From the NCBI GenBank assembly GCA_946885735.1, contig CAMPGW010000054.1, positions 1 through 20,045 of the forward strand: a DNA stretch of 20,045 nucleotides, given 5' to 3'. Source of the DNA: an uncultured Gammaproteobacteria bacterium. Its GTDB lineage: Bacteria > Pseudomonadota > Gammaproteobacteria > Xanthomonadales > Xanthomonadaceae. The translations under genes and the position numbers were made by a program. The notes under the pieces are model-generated. The model was not told the origin of the DNA and searched no databases. It saw only the letters and a list, made by a program, of their open reading frames with translations. Positions 1-6,585 of the stretch are shown here, one piece after another (within the stretch, counting starts at the first letter, position 1; each line of letters starts with the position of its first letter).

Positions 1-170
1 TCATCAACTACACGGTCGGCAAGGACCTGGTGAAGGATTACGTCGAGGCCAGCAGTCGGGACGCGAGCAGCGAGGCGGAGCGGGAACGACTGCGCTGGCG
101 CGCCTTCGAACAGCTGCTGTCCACGCCGCGCTTGCCGGGTGACCTGAGGCCGGCGCCGGCGAGCCGGTGA
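1..170 (+). CDS. 3' end of an unrecognised gene (partial)
   Basis: The frame that starts with ATC at base 3 is open from the window edge and gives 55 codons ending in TGA at 168-170. The visible C-terminus reads INYTVGKDLVKDYVEAS, then a charged Glu/Arg stretch, and ends LLSTPRLPGDLRPAPASR. Codon use matches the neighbouring genes, with strong G/C at third positions, which supports a real coding tail. I do not recognise the family; the fragment is too short for a call and the start lies outside the window. It converges on the amidohydrolase gene, with 22 bases between the two stop codons and no clear terminator hairpin in that gap. Confidence 0.6.
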   Translation, partial: INYTVGKDLVKDYVEASSRDASSEAERERLRWRAFEQLLSTPRLPGDLRPAPASR

Positions 171-192
171 TAACTGCGGCGGCGCGCGTGCG

Positions 193-1590
193 TCAGTGCG
201 CTTCCCACGACGTCCGCACGCCTTCCACCATCGCGGCCAGCTCCTCGGGCGAGTACCAGCGCCCGGCGGCGACCACGCCGCGGACGTCACGCACGCGCTC
301 GATGTCCTCGAGCGGATTCTCGCGCAGCAGCACCAGGTCGGCATCGCTGCCCGGTGCGATCAGCGGCGCGACCGGGCGGCCGCGGGCGCGATAGCGCGCG
401 GGGTTGAGCGTGGCGGTGCGCAGTGCATCCAGCGGCGACAGGCCGGCCTCGACCAGCAGCGCCAGCTCGTCGTGCAATCCGGAGCCGGGGAAGACCCAGA
501 CCTCGTCGGAGGCATCGGTGCCCGCCAGGATGCCGACACCCGCGCGGTGCATCTCGCCGACGAGCTGGTGTTGGCGCGCGAAGACTTTCGCGCCGGCGGC
601 CCGTTCCTCGGGCTTGCCCTCGCGCACGTGGGCGAACCACTCGGCGCGGGTGTCGGGCGGCACGAAGGCCAGGCGCGGCTCGTCCGCGGGATCGTCGTGT
701 GCGACGACGAAATAGCTGCGCGTCTGCACCAGGGTCGGCACCTGCCACACGCCGCGTTCCTTCAGCAGTTTGAACAGTGCCTGGCAGGCGGCCGCGTCGT
801 AGCGGTCCAGGCTTGCCGCCAGGCGACCGTCCGACATCAGGCCCAGCGAGTCCGCCGAGGGATCAACCTTGATCCAGTCGAGGGTGCCGGGGATGCAGGA
901 TTCCAGCACCAGCGTGAGATGCTCGATCGTGGCTTGCCCGGCGAGGGCGACATCCGTCGGCGACAGGGTCACGGGGACGTGTCCCTCGAGGGGAATGCCG
1001 ATGCGCTTCGCCTCCTCGGCGATCGCGTGGTAGTTCTCCGCCGACAGGCCGTCGTAGACCTTGATGAAGTCGTGGCCCATGCCAGCCAGCAGTCGCACCA
1101 GCCGCCGGCCGGCCTCGGGCGTCTCCACGGCGAGCCCGTGGGACAGCGCCGGCGGCGCCCGGTCCAGCGCCGGTGAACCCCAGATCACGCGGGGAGCCGG
1201 CCCTGCGGACGCGCTCCGCGCGCGAAAGTCCAGGCCCGATCCCAAATGGGTGGACGCATCGCGTACGCCGACCACGCCGTTGGCGATGTACATCGGGTAG
1301 TGCCATTGCTCGCGCGCCGCGCGATGGGCATGCACGTGCATGTCCCACAAACCCGGGATCAGGTAGAGCCCGCGCGCATCGACACTTTGCACCGGACCCG
1401 GCGCCGGGGGCTGTGATTCGGTTTGGATCGACTGGATCCGGCCATCCCGGAATATGACGGTCTGAGATCGTTCGATCCGACCGTCCTCGACGTGGACGAT
1501 GTGCACGCCGGTGAGTGCGACCGGTTCGGATTGCGCGAACGCGGCGCCCGCCGCGACGAAGAGGATCAGGGCGAGGACGACAGGGCGCAT
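193..1590 (-). CDS. Exported amidohydrolase-family metal-dependent hydrolase
   Basis: This 465-residue protein belongs to the amidohydrolase superfamily (imidazolonepropionase-like/prolidase-like branch), whose members hydrolyse C-N bonds using one or two metal ions. Residues 1-19 are a signal peptide (cleavage near AFA-Q), so the enzyme is probably periplasmic. The family landmarks appear in order: GLWDMHVHAH with HxH at 85-87, a candidate carbamylated lysine K177 in FIKVYDG, H204 in EGHVP, H224 in IEHL, and D359 in GTDAS. The C-terminus (SDADLVLLRENPLEDI, 415-430) closes the small beta-sandwich typical of these enzymes. The frame is open a further 113 codons upstream, but that part is Arg/Ser-rich, runs through the terminator of the next gene and is not credible; the ATG at 1590 gives the signal peptide. 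A possible -10 (TAGACT, 1636 to 1631) lies upstream. The substrate cannot be read from the sequence. Confidence 0.9.
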   Translation of the reverse strand: MRPVVLALILFVAAGAAFAQSEPVALTGVHIVHVEDGRIERSQTVIFRDGRIQSIQTESQPPAPGPVQSVDARGLYLIPGLWDMHVHAHRAAREQWHYPMYIANGVVGVRDASTHLGSGLDFRARSASAGPAPRVIWGSPALDRAPPALSHGLAVETPEAGRRLVRLLAGMGHDFIKVYDGLSAENYHAIAEEAKRIGIPLEGHVPVTLSPTDVALAGQATIEHLTLVLESCIPGTLDWIKVDPSADSLGLMSDGRLAASLDRYDAAACQALFKLLKERGVWQVPTLVQTRSYFVVAHDDPADEPRLAFVPPDTRAEWFAHVREGKPEERAAGAKVFARQHQLVGEMHRAGVGILAGTDASDEVWVFPGSGLHDELALLVEAGLSPLDALRTATLNPARYRARGRPVAPLIAPGSDADLVLLRENPLEDIERVRDVRGVVAAGRWYSPEELAAMVEGVRTSWEAH

Positions 1591-1654
1591 GCGGAGTCCC
1601 GGGCCAGCCCGTGGTCCGGGCGGAAGCCGAAGTCTAGCGCGAGTGGGCAGGCGG

Positions 1655-1685
1655 AAAAGCGAAGCCCGGCGTGTGCCGGGCTTCG
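1655..1685 (-). terminator. Intrinsic terminator of the outer-membrane barrel gene
   Basis: A perfect 11-bp inverted repeat (CGAAGCCCGGC at 1660-1670, GCCGGGCTTCG at 1675-1685) encloses a 4-base loop. Read on the minus strand it is followed by GCTTTTCC. It begins 23 bases after the stop codon of the barrel gene at 1709. The T-run occurs only in minus-strand order, so it should stop transcription coming from 2515 and separate that gene from the amidohydrolase. Confidence 0.85.
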
Positions 1686-1708
1686 TGCATTGCGATGCAA
1701 CCCATGGA

Positions 1709-2515
1709 TCAGCCGCGGAAGGGCTTCGGTTCCATCGGCGGCTCCGGCTCGGGCTGCGGCTCGGGCTGCGGCTGCGGCGCGACCACCGCGCAACCATCCG
1801 CACCGACACCCTCGCCCGGCGCGCTGGACGGGCAACGGTCGTTGCAGTTGTTGACGCCGTCGCTGTCGTCGTCCAGGTCGGCACAGGTCTGCTGCGGCGT
1901 GACCACCGCGGGCGCTGCCGGCTCGGCAATGGTGCGGCTGCCGAACGGGAGCACGAAGCTCAACCCGGCGTAACCGTCCACGTACTCTTCGCCGTCCAGG
2001 CCTTCGTCGTCCATGTCGTAGCGGGCGCCGATCTCGGCGCGCAGGCTGCCGCGCCACAGGTCGCCCTGCACGCCGACGCCGGCGATGCCCAGCAGGCTGT
2101 CGCCGCTGCGCGACTCGTTGAAGCCCAGCGCCAGCGGCTGGGTCTGGGTGCCGTCACGGTGCTTCTGCGATCCGACGCCCAGCGCCACGTACGGGCGCCA
2201 GCTGTCAGCCTCGCCGAAGTGGTAACGGCCGACGAGCGCGGCGCTCATCAGTTCCCAGTTGCGCTCTTCGTCGAAGTCGTAATCGAGTTCGGGGTTCGAG
2301 TGCCACAGTTCCAGGTCCAGCGACAGGTTCGGGGTGAAGAACCGGCCGAAGCCCAGGGTGCCGTAGAACTCGTTGTCGACATTGCGGTCACCGTCGAAGA
2401 AGCCGTAACCGCCACCCGCCGTGAGGTACCAGCGGTCATCGTAATCCTGCGCCATCGCGGTATTCGCCATGGCCATGCCGGCGACCAGCGCGCAGCTGAG
2501 CAAAGTCCTTTTCAT
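1709..2515 (-). CDS. OmpA-like outer-membrane beta-barrel protein with thrombospondin-3-like motif, no OmpA C-terminal domain
   Basis: The protein has 268 residues. Residues 1-22 are a signal peptide (MANTAMA-Q). Residues 27-192 carry alternating aromatic/glycine strands such as WYLTAGGGYGFF, FYGTLGFGRFF and YVALGVGSQ, ending GYAGLSFVLPFG, as expected of an eight-stranded OmpA-type barrel. Residues 211-242 hold a calcium-type thrombospondin-3 motif (DLDDDSDGVNNCNDRCP) with cysteines 211, 224, 228 and 242. The chain then ends in a Pro/Glu/Gln tract (247-260) and PMEPKPFRG. OmpA/OprF proteins of this architecture normally continue into a peptidoglycan-binding OmpA domain of about 100 residues; it is absent here. 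The start at 2515 is fixed by GGAGAAGG six to eight bases upstream and by the signal peptide. It is transcribed alone and ends at a strong terminator. Likely roles are outer-membrane structure or adhesion; a specific ligand cannot be inferred. Confidence 0.88.
   Translation of the reverse strand: MKRTLLSCALVAGMAMANTAMAQDYDDRWYLTAGGGYGFFDGDRNVDNEFYGTLGFGRFFTPNLSLDLELWHSNPELDYDFDEERNWELMSAALVGRYHFGEADSWRPYVALGVGSQKHRDGTQTQPLALGFNESRSGDSLLGIAGVGVQGDLWRGSLRAEIGARYDMDDEGLDGEEYVDGYAGLSFVLPFGSRTIAEPAAPAVVTPQQTCADLDDDSDGVNNCNDRCPSSAPGEGVGADGCAVVAPQPQPEPQPEPEPPMEPKPFRG
1745..1776 (-). repeat. 12-bp tandem repeat coding the Pro/Glu/Gln tail
   Basis: The plus-strand unit CGGCTCGGGCTG occurs at 1745-1756 and 1757-1768 and is followed by a partial copy. 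On the coding strand it gives the PQPEPQPEP stretch near the C-terminus of the barrel protein. A multiple-of-three unit can change copy number without breaking the frame. Confidence 0.8.
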
Positions 2516-2560
2516 GTCCTTCTCCGTTGTCGAATGGGAATCAGCGTTGAGCCTGGATCC

Positions 2561-2568
2561 GGGGGGGG
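2561..2568. other. Run of eight G (C on the coding strand) in the barrel-gene leader
   Basis: Eight consecutive G residues lie 46 to 53 bases upstream of the ATG of the outer-membrane barrel gene. The run is outside any recognised coding region, probably in the 5' untranslated region or near the promoter. It is the most conspicuous single-base run I noticed in the window. Confidence 0.8.
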
Positions 2569-2709
2569 CATTCGCAACGAGAAGATAACAGTGCGATCTG
2601 AACGGAAAGGCAACATCCCGAGCATTGATGAACCGCTGGCGCATTCCCGTTCATGGCGCGCGAAGGCCTTGCTGTTCAGCTTCCACGTATCGCCGTGGGC
2701 TCAAACTCG

Positions 2710-2750
2710 GGTGCAACGCACTCTTGCACCGCCGGGTGCATGGGTATGAT
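2710..2750 (+). promoter_or_regulatory. Candidate promoter with operator-like dyad for the L,D-transpeptidase gene
   Basis: TATGAT at 2745-2750 is a good -10 hexamer, 40 bases before the ATG at 2791. TTGCAC at 2724-2729 can act as -35, although the spacing of 15 is short. The -35 is also one arm of an inverted repeat, GGTGCAA (2710-2716) and TTGCACC (2724-2730), so a bound repressor could cover it. The regulator is unknown. Confidence 0.45.
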
Positions 2751-2790
2751 GGCAACGCATCGGTCGCATTCGACCGCGGGAACGACGCTG

Positions 2791-3606
2791 ATGATGGTGC
2801 TTCGAACAGTGGCTTTCGGCTTGCTGGTGGCAACGGGCATGGCGCAGGCGCAAGTGCAGTCGCCATCGCCGACTGCCGCTCCAGCCGTGGTTGCGCCCGC
2901 GCCGCCGCTGGCGCCGCCGAGCCCGCTCGAGTTCTCCGGCGTCCTGTCCGCGCCGCCGGTGCCGGCAGCGTCGGATTGGCTGCACGCGGCGCCTGCGGAT
3001 GTCCGGGGTGTCCTGCAATGGATCGGCGCCAGCCGCGACAACGGCGGACTGCCCTTCCTGGTGGTCGACAAGGTCAACGCACGGGTCTACGCGTTCAATG
3101 CGTCCGCGCAGCTGAGGGCGACCGCGCCGATCCTGCTCGGCATGGGCCGCGGCGATGTGATGCTGGTGCCCAACGATGCGCCGATGTCCGCGATTCCACC
3201 GGCCAAGCGCATCACGCCTGCCGGTCGCTACCGCTCGTGGCTGATGAAGGACCTGCAAGGCAAGCCGGTGCTGTCCATCGACTACGACGCCGCGATCTCG
3301 CTGCACATCATCGCCCCCGGCACGCCGGCCGAGAAACGCGCCGCCCGACTCGCCAGCCCGACGGCGGACGACAACCGCGTTTCCTTCGGTTGCATCAACG
3401 TGCCGCCGCGCTTCTTCACCGAGATCGTCGGGCCCGACTTCACGCCCGCCAGGGGCGTGGTGTACATCCTTCCGGAGACGCGCTCGGCGGCCGAGTTGTT
3501 CGGTTACCAGCCGGCGCCGCCCGCGCCATCGCTCGAGCCCGCGGTGCCGGCAGCGCAGCCCACGACGACTTCGGGAATCAGCCCGGGCTCGGCGGCAGGG
3601 CGCTAA
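2791..3606 (+). CDS. Periplasmic L,D-transpeptidase-like (YkuD-related) protein
   Basis: L,D-transpeptidases crosslink peptidoglycan or attach proteins to it through a catalytic cysteine. This 271-residue protein has a signal peptide (1-20, GMAQA-Q), a Pro/Ala linker (23-60), a catalytic-type domain (about 80-228) and a Pro/Ala/Ser tail (241-271). The YkuD signature is recognisable: H172 in SLHIIAPGTPAEKR, then NRVSFGCINVPPRFF with C201. The usual S/T-H-G-C is S-F-G-C here, so the histidine just before the Gly-Cys is missing. Upstream, ITPAGRYRSW (141-150) resembles the TPxGxF segment of the family. The ATG at 2791 is chosen because it begins the signal peptide; the frame stays open upstream to 2653, but that extension crosses the candidate promoter. 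The last 29 bases overlap, tail to tail, the GFA-type gene on the other strand. Confidence 0.8.
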   Translation: MMVLRTVAFGLLVATGMAQAQVQSPSPTAAPAVVAPAPPLAPPSPLEFSGVLSAPPVPAASDWLHAAPADVRGVLQWIGASRDNGGLPFLVVDKVNARVYAFNASAQLRATAPILLGMGRGDVMLVPNDAPMSAIPPAKRITPAGRYRSWLMKDLQGKPVLSIDYDAAISLHIIAPGTPAEKRAARLASPTADDNRVSFGCINVPPRFFTEIVGPDFTPARGVVYILPETRSAAELFGYQPAPPAPSLEPAVPAAQPTTTSGISPGSAAGR

Positions 3607-4048
3607 GGGCCGCCGGCGACGGCAACTCGCGCGGTCCCGGCCACTCGGCCCGCGCCGCCGGATCGACCACGGTCATGCCGATCCCGGGCGTCGCGCGCAC
3701 GGGCACCGACGTCGGGTCGAAGCCCGACAGGCAGAAGGCATTGACTCCGAAGTGATCCGGCGCCGCGCGCTTGCGGTGGAACACATAGATGCCGCAGCGG
3801 CTGCAGAAGTAGTGCCTGGCGACGCGCGAGTTCCACCGGTAGCAGGTCAGTCGTTCTTCGCCGCGCAGTACCTGCAACTCGCTCTCGTGCACTTTCGCCA
3901 TGAGCGCGTGGCGCATCGTGCAGATCGAGCAGTCGCAAGTGGTCAACTCGCGGATGGTCGCCGTCACGCGGAAGCACACCTCGCCGCAATGGCACTGTCC
4001 GGTGTAGGTCGGCACGGCTTGTAACCTCGAGTGGATGTTCGACGTCAC
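3578..4048 (-). CDS. GFA-family zinc-binding protein (glutathione-dependent formaldehyde-activating type)
   Basis: The family is named after Gfa, proposed to help form S-hydroxymethylglutathione; most members have no proven reaction. The 156-residue protein shows the full cysteine pattern of the Mss4-like fold: C19xC21 in GQCHCGEV, C38xC40xxC43 in CDCSIC, and C82xxC85 in FCSRCGIYVFHRKR. The start is a GTG at 4048 that overlaps the stop of the upstream ArsR-type gene in the sequence GTGA, suggesting translational coupling. A second GTG at 4015 follows GAGG at a good distance and would give MPTYTGQCHCG, a more usual N-terminus for the family; either could be right. It is the last gene of the five-gene leftward cluster. 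Its C-terminal codons overlap the L,D-transpeptidase gene, which is unusual for the last part of a GFA protein and may reflect a tail extension. Confidence 0.88.
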   Translation of the reverse strand: MTSNIHSRLQAVPTYTGQCHCGEVCFRVTATIRELTTCDCSICTMRHALMAKVHESELQVLRGEERLTCYRWNSRVARHYFCSRCGIYVFHRKRAAPDHFGVNAFCLSGFDPTSVPVRATPGIGMTVVDPAARAEWPGPRELPSPAALSALPPSPG

Positions 4049-4449
4049 TGCGGCGCGGTGGCTTGCCGCGCCAGCCTGCCGGCATCGCGCAGGTGCCGCA
4101 CGGCCAGCAGGCGTTGCGGGCTGGCGAGCCGGACCTGGCGGATCCGGCCCAGGGTGCGCATCTCGATCCAGCCCTCGGTCCGCATCATGGCCAGATTATG
4201 CGAGACCAGCGACACGCTCGAGCCGACCAGGATCGCCAGCGTGGTGACACTGAGCCGGCGATGGCTGGCGAGCAGCATCAGGATCTTGGCGCGGGTCGGG
4301 TTGGAGAACACCGCCGCCAGGTGCGCCATCCGCCGCGCATCCGCCATCAGCGCGGCCAGTTCGCTGGCGCAGACGCGCCGGACTTCCTGCGACGGGCTCG
4401 CAGGACCGCCCGCGGGCGAGTCGGAAGCGAGGGAGCGCGCGCCGTGCAT
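4045..4449 (-). CDS. ArsR-type winged-helix transcriptional regulator
   Basis: This 134-residue protein has a short low-complexity N-terminus (1-25) and then a typical ArsR domain: a dimer helix with VFSNPTRAKILMLL (47-60), helix-turn-helix LSVTTLAILVGSSVSLVSHNLAMMR (about 66-90) and a wing (GWIEMRTLGRIRQVRLA, 93-109). In metal-sensing ArsR proteins the helix before the recognition helix carries ELCVCDL-type cysteines; here it reads LSVTTLA. The only cysteine in the protein is C27. It is therefore probably not an arsenic or metal sensor of the classic type. It lies 16 bases after the LysE-type gene and overlaps the GFA gene by four bases, so it is part of the same transcript and may regulate it. 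The start is the ATG at 4449, without a strong ribosome-binding site. Confidence 0.88.
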   Translation of the reverse strand: MHGARSLASDSPAGGPASPSQEVRRVCASELAALMADARRMAHLAAVFSNPTRAKILMLLASHRRLSVTTLAILVGSSVSLVSHNLAMMRTEGWIEMRTLGRIRQVRLASPQRLLAVRHLRDAGRLARQATAPQ

Positions 4450-4465
4450 GCGTTCGAGGGCCTGC

Positions 4466-5095
4466 TCAGTTCGCCGGGCGCTCGATCACCAGCAGCCGCG
4501 CCGCCAGCGCCAGGAAAACCGACCCCTGCAGCCGGCCCAGCACGACCGCCGCGCCTGGTCGCTTCAGGCGCGCGCCGGCGGACCCGCCCAGCAATCCGAG
4601 GATCGCGTGGAAGGCGAAGGCCTCGACCGATAGCACGATGCCGAGCACGGCGAGCTGCGCGGCGACCTGCCCGCGTCCCGGATCCACGAACTGCGGCAGG
4701 AACACCAGGAAGAACAGCAAGGCCTTGGGATTGAACAGGCTGTTGATCGTCGAGCGGCCGACGATGCGGCCGAAGCTGGCCTCGACCTGCACCTTCGCGT
4801 CGGCCGCCGTGCGCGCCCGGAACGACTTCGCCGCCAGCCAGAGCAGATAGGCGGCGCCGGCCCAGCGGATCAGGTCGAAGGACGCCGGGAAGGCCATCAC
4901 CACCGAGGTCACGCCCGCCGCCGTCAACGCGGCCAGGCACAGGTCGGCGAACAGAATTCCCGTCGCCACCGCCAGGCCACCCTGCGGGCCATGGCTCAGG
5001 CTGTGCGCGAACAGGAAGGCCATGTTCGGGCCGGGCGCCAGCAACAGGCCCAGCACCGCGGCCGAAAAGATAAGCAGCGTATGGAACTCAGGCAC
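4466..5095 (-). CDS. LysE/RhtB-family amino-acid exporter
   Basis: LysE/RhtB proteins export amino acids and related compounds from the cytoplasm. This 209-residue inner-membrane protein has the family length and its signatures: LLLAPGPNMAFLFAHSLSHG near residues 18-37, RWAGAAYLLWLAAKSFR in the middle, and NPKALLFFLVFLPQFVDP. About six hydrophobic segments are visible. The start is a GTG at 5095 preceded by GAGGTGACGC, a good ribosome-binding site lying inside the end of the permease gene. The two genes overlap by eight bases, so translation is probably coupled. The pairing of an importer with an exporter on one transcript suggests homeostasis of one amino acid or handling of a substrate/product pair. 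The substrate cannot be deduced. Confidence 0.92.
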   Translation of the reverse strand: MPEFHTLLIFSAAVLGLLLAPGPNMAFLFAHSLSHGPQGGLAVATGILFADLCLAALTAAGVTSVVMAFPASFDLIRWAGAAYLLWLAAKSFRARTAADAKVQVEASFGRIVGRSTINSLFNPKALLFFLVFLPQFVDPGRGQVAAQLAVLGIVLSVEAFAFHAILGLLGGSAGARLKRPGAAVVLGRLQGSVFLALAARLLVIERPAN

Positions 5096-6578
5096 GCGTC
5101 ACCTCGACGCCCGGCTGCGGGCGCATGTTGCTGCGCCGGCGGCTGTAGGCGAAGTAGACGACCAGTCCGATCAGGCCCCAGATCGGGAACACCAGCTTCG
5201 CCGACAGCGGCAGGAAGGCGAACAGGACGATGCATCCGGCCACCGACAACGGGCCGATCAGCCAGACCATCGGCGTGCGGAACGGCCGCGTGCGGCCCGG
5301 GTCGCTCCTGCGCAGCATCATCACCGCCAGCGACACCACCAGGAAGGCGAACAGGGTGCCGGAGTTGGAGATGTCGGCCAGCTTTCCGACCGGGAAGAAG
5401 GCCGCGCCCAGCACCACGCCGATGCCGGTGGCGAGGGTGACGACATGCGGCGTGCGGTACTTCGCATGCGTCTTGCCCAGCACCGAGGGCAGCAGGCCGT
5501 CGCGCGCCATCACGAAGAAGATGCGGGTCTGGCCGAAGATCATCGTGAGGATGACCGAGGGCAGCGCGACGAACACCGCGAGTCCCAGCAGGTTGCCCGC
5601 GCCCGCGTGCCCGATAGAGCGCAACACATGGGCAAGCGCTTCGCCCGAGCAGGCCAGCGGCAGTGCGCCGGTGAACTGCGCGCAGCGCGCCGCCAGCGCC
5701 GCGGAGCCGGAGGCCAGCGGCGTGCCGTCGGCCGCGGTGACCGGCGTCGCGCCGTAGGCGCCGATCGCGCCCGCCGCCACCAGCAGATAGAAGCCCGTGC
5801 AGATCGCGAGCGCGCCGATCAGCCCGATCGGCACGTTGCGTTGCGGGTTGCGTGTTTCCTCGGCCGCCGTGGAGATGGCGTCGAAGCCCACGTAGGCGAA
5901 GAAGATGGACGCCGCCGCGCCGATGATGCCCGGCGTGCCGAGCGGGGCGAAGGGCTGGAAGTTGGCGGCGTTCATCACCGGGATGGTCAGTCCGACGAAC
6001 ATGGTCAGCGCCAGCAGCTTGATTACCACCAGCACCGCGTTGATGGTGGCGCTCTCGCGCGTGCCGCGCACCAGCAGCGCGGTGACCAGCAGGCCGATGA
6101 AGATGGCGGGCAGGTTGATCAGCCCGCCGTCGAAGTAGCCCAGCGTGAGCGCATCGGGCAAGGTCACGCCGAAGGAGTGCTCGACCAGCCCGACCGCGTA
6201 CTTCGACCAACCCACGCACACCGCGCTGGCCGCCACGGCGTACTCGAGCACCAGCGCCCAGCCCACCATCCACGCGGTGATCTCGCCGAGCACCGCGTAG
6301 GCGTAGGTGTAGGCCGAGCCGGACACCGGCACCATGGACGCCAGTTCGGCGTAGCACAGCGCGGTCACCGCGCAGACGAAGCCGGCGATGACGAAGGAGG
6401 CCATCATGCCGGGCCCGGCCTTCTGCGCGGCCTCGGCGGTGAGCACGAAGATGCCGGTGCCGATGATGGCGCCGATGCCCAGCATCACCAGCTGGAACGG
6501 CCCCAGTTCCTTCTTCAGGTTGCGGGCCTTCGCCGTTTCCAGGATCAGGGCCAGCGATTTCTTGCGGTCGAACATCAT
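5088..6578 (-). CDS. APC-superfamily amino-acid permease (cationic amino-acid transporter type)
   Basis: This 496-residue inner-membrane transporter imports amino acids by a LeuT-fold mechanism. Landmarks are the first membrane helix with GIGAIIGTGIFVLTA (34-48), which binds the substrate backbone; PGMMASFVIAGFVCAVTA followed by YAELASMVPVSGSAYTYAY (76-94); FFAYVGFDAISTAAEE (226-241) in helix 6; and FGQTRIFFVMARDGLLP (348-364). This is the pattern of the YfnA/CAT subfamily. The segment 270-320 between helices 7 and 8 is long and has cysteines 299 and 310, probably facing the periplasm. Two ATGs stand at the start (6578 and 6575) with AAGG upstream. It follows the dehydrogenase-like gene by seven bases and overlaps the LysE gene by eight. 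The substrate is likely an amino acid; which one is not visible. Confidence 0.92.
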   Translation of the reverse strand: MMFDRKKSLALILETAKARNLKKELGPFQLVMLGIGAIIGTGIFVLTAEAAQKAGPGMMASFVIAGFVCAVTALCYAELASMVPVSGSAYTYAYAVLGEITAWMVGWALVLEYAVAASAVCVGWSKYAVGLVEHSFGVTLPDALTLGYFDGGLINLPAIFIGLLVTALLVRGTRESATINAVLVVIKLLALTMFVGLTIPVMNAANFQPFAPLGTPGIIGAAASIFFAYVGFDAISTAAEETRNPQRNVPIGLIGALAICTGFYLLVAAGAIGAYGATPVTAADGTPLASGSAALAARCAQFTGALPLACSGEALAHVLRSIGHAGAGNLLGLAVFVALPSVILTMIFGQTRIFFVMARDGLLPSVLGKTHAKYRTPHVVTLATGIGVVLGAAFFPVGKLADISNSGTLFAFLVVSLAVMMLRRSDPGRTRPFRTPMVWLIGPLSVAGCIVLFAFLPLSAKLVFPIWGLIGLVVYFAYSRRRSNMRPQPGVEVTRA

Positions 6579-6585
6579 CGGGCGG

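Noticed and set aside
1745..1776. Possible CRISPR or regulatory direct repeats
   Set aside because: The 12-bp units are contiguous, have no spacers and encode the low-complexity tail of the barrel protein.
1591..1929. N-terminal extension of the amidohydrolase by 113 residues
   Set aside because: The extension is Arg/Ser/Pro/Thr-rich, passes through the intrinsic terminator and the end of the barrel gene, and would bury a good signal peptide.
4045..4449. Arsenic-resistance locus because of the ArsR-type regulator
   Set aside because: No ArsC, ArsB/Acr3 or ArsH is present, and the regulator lacks the metal-binding cysteine motif.
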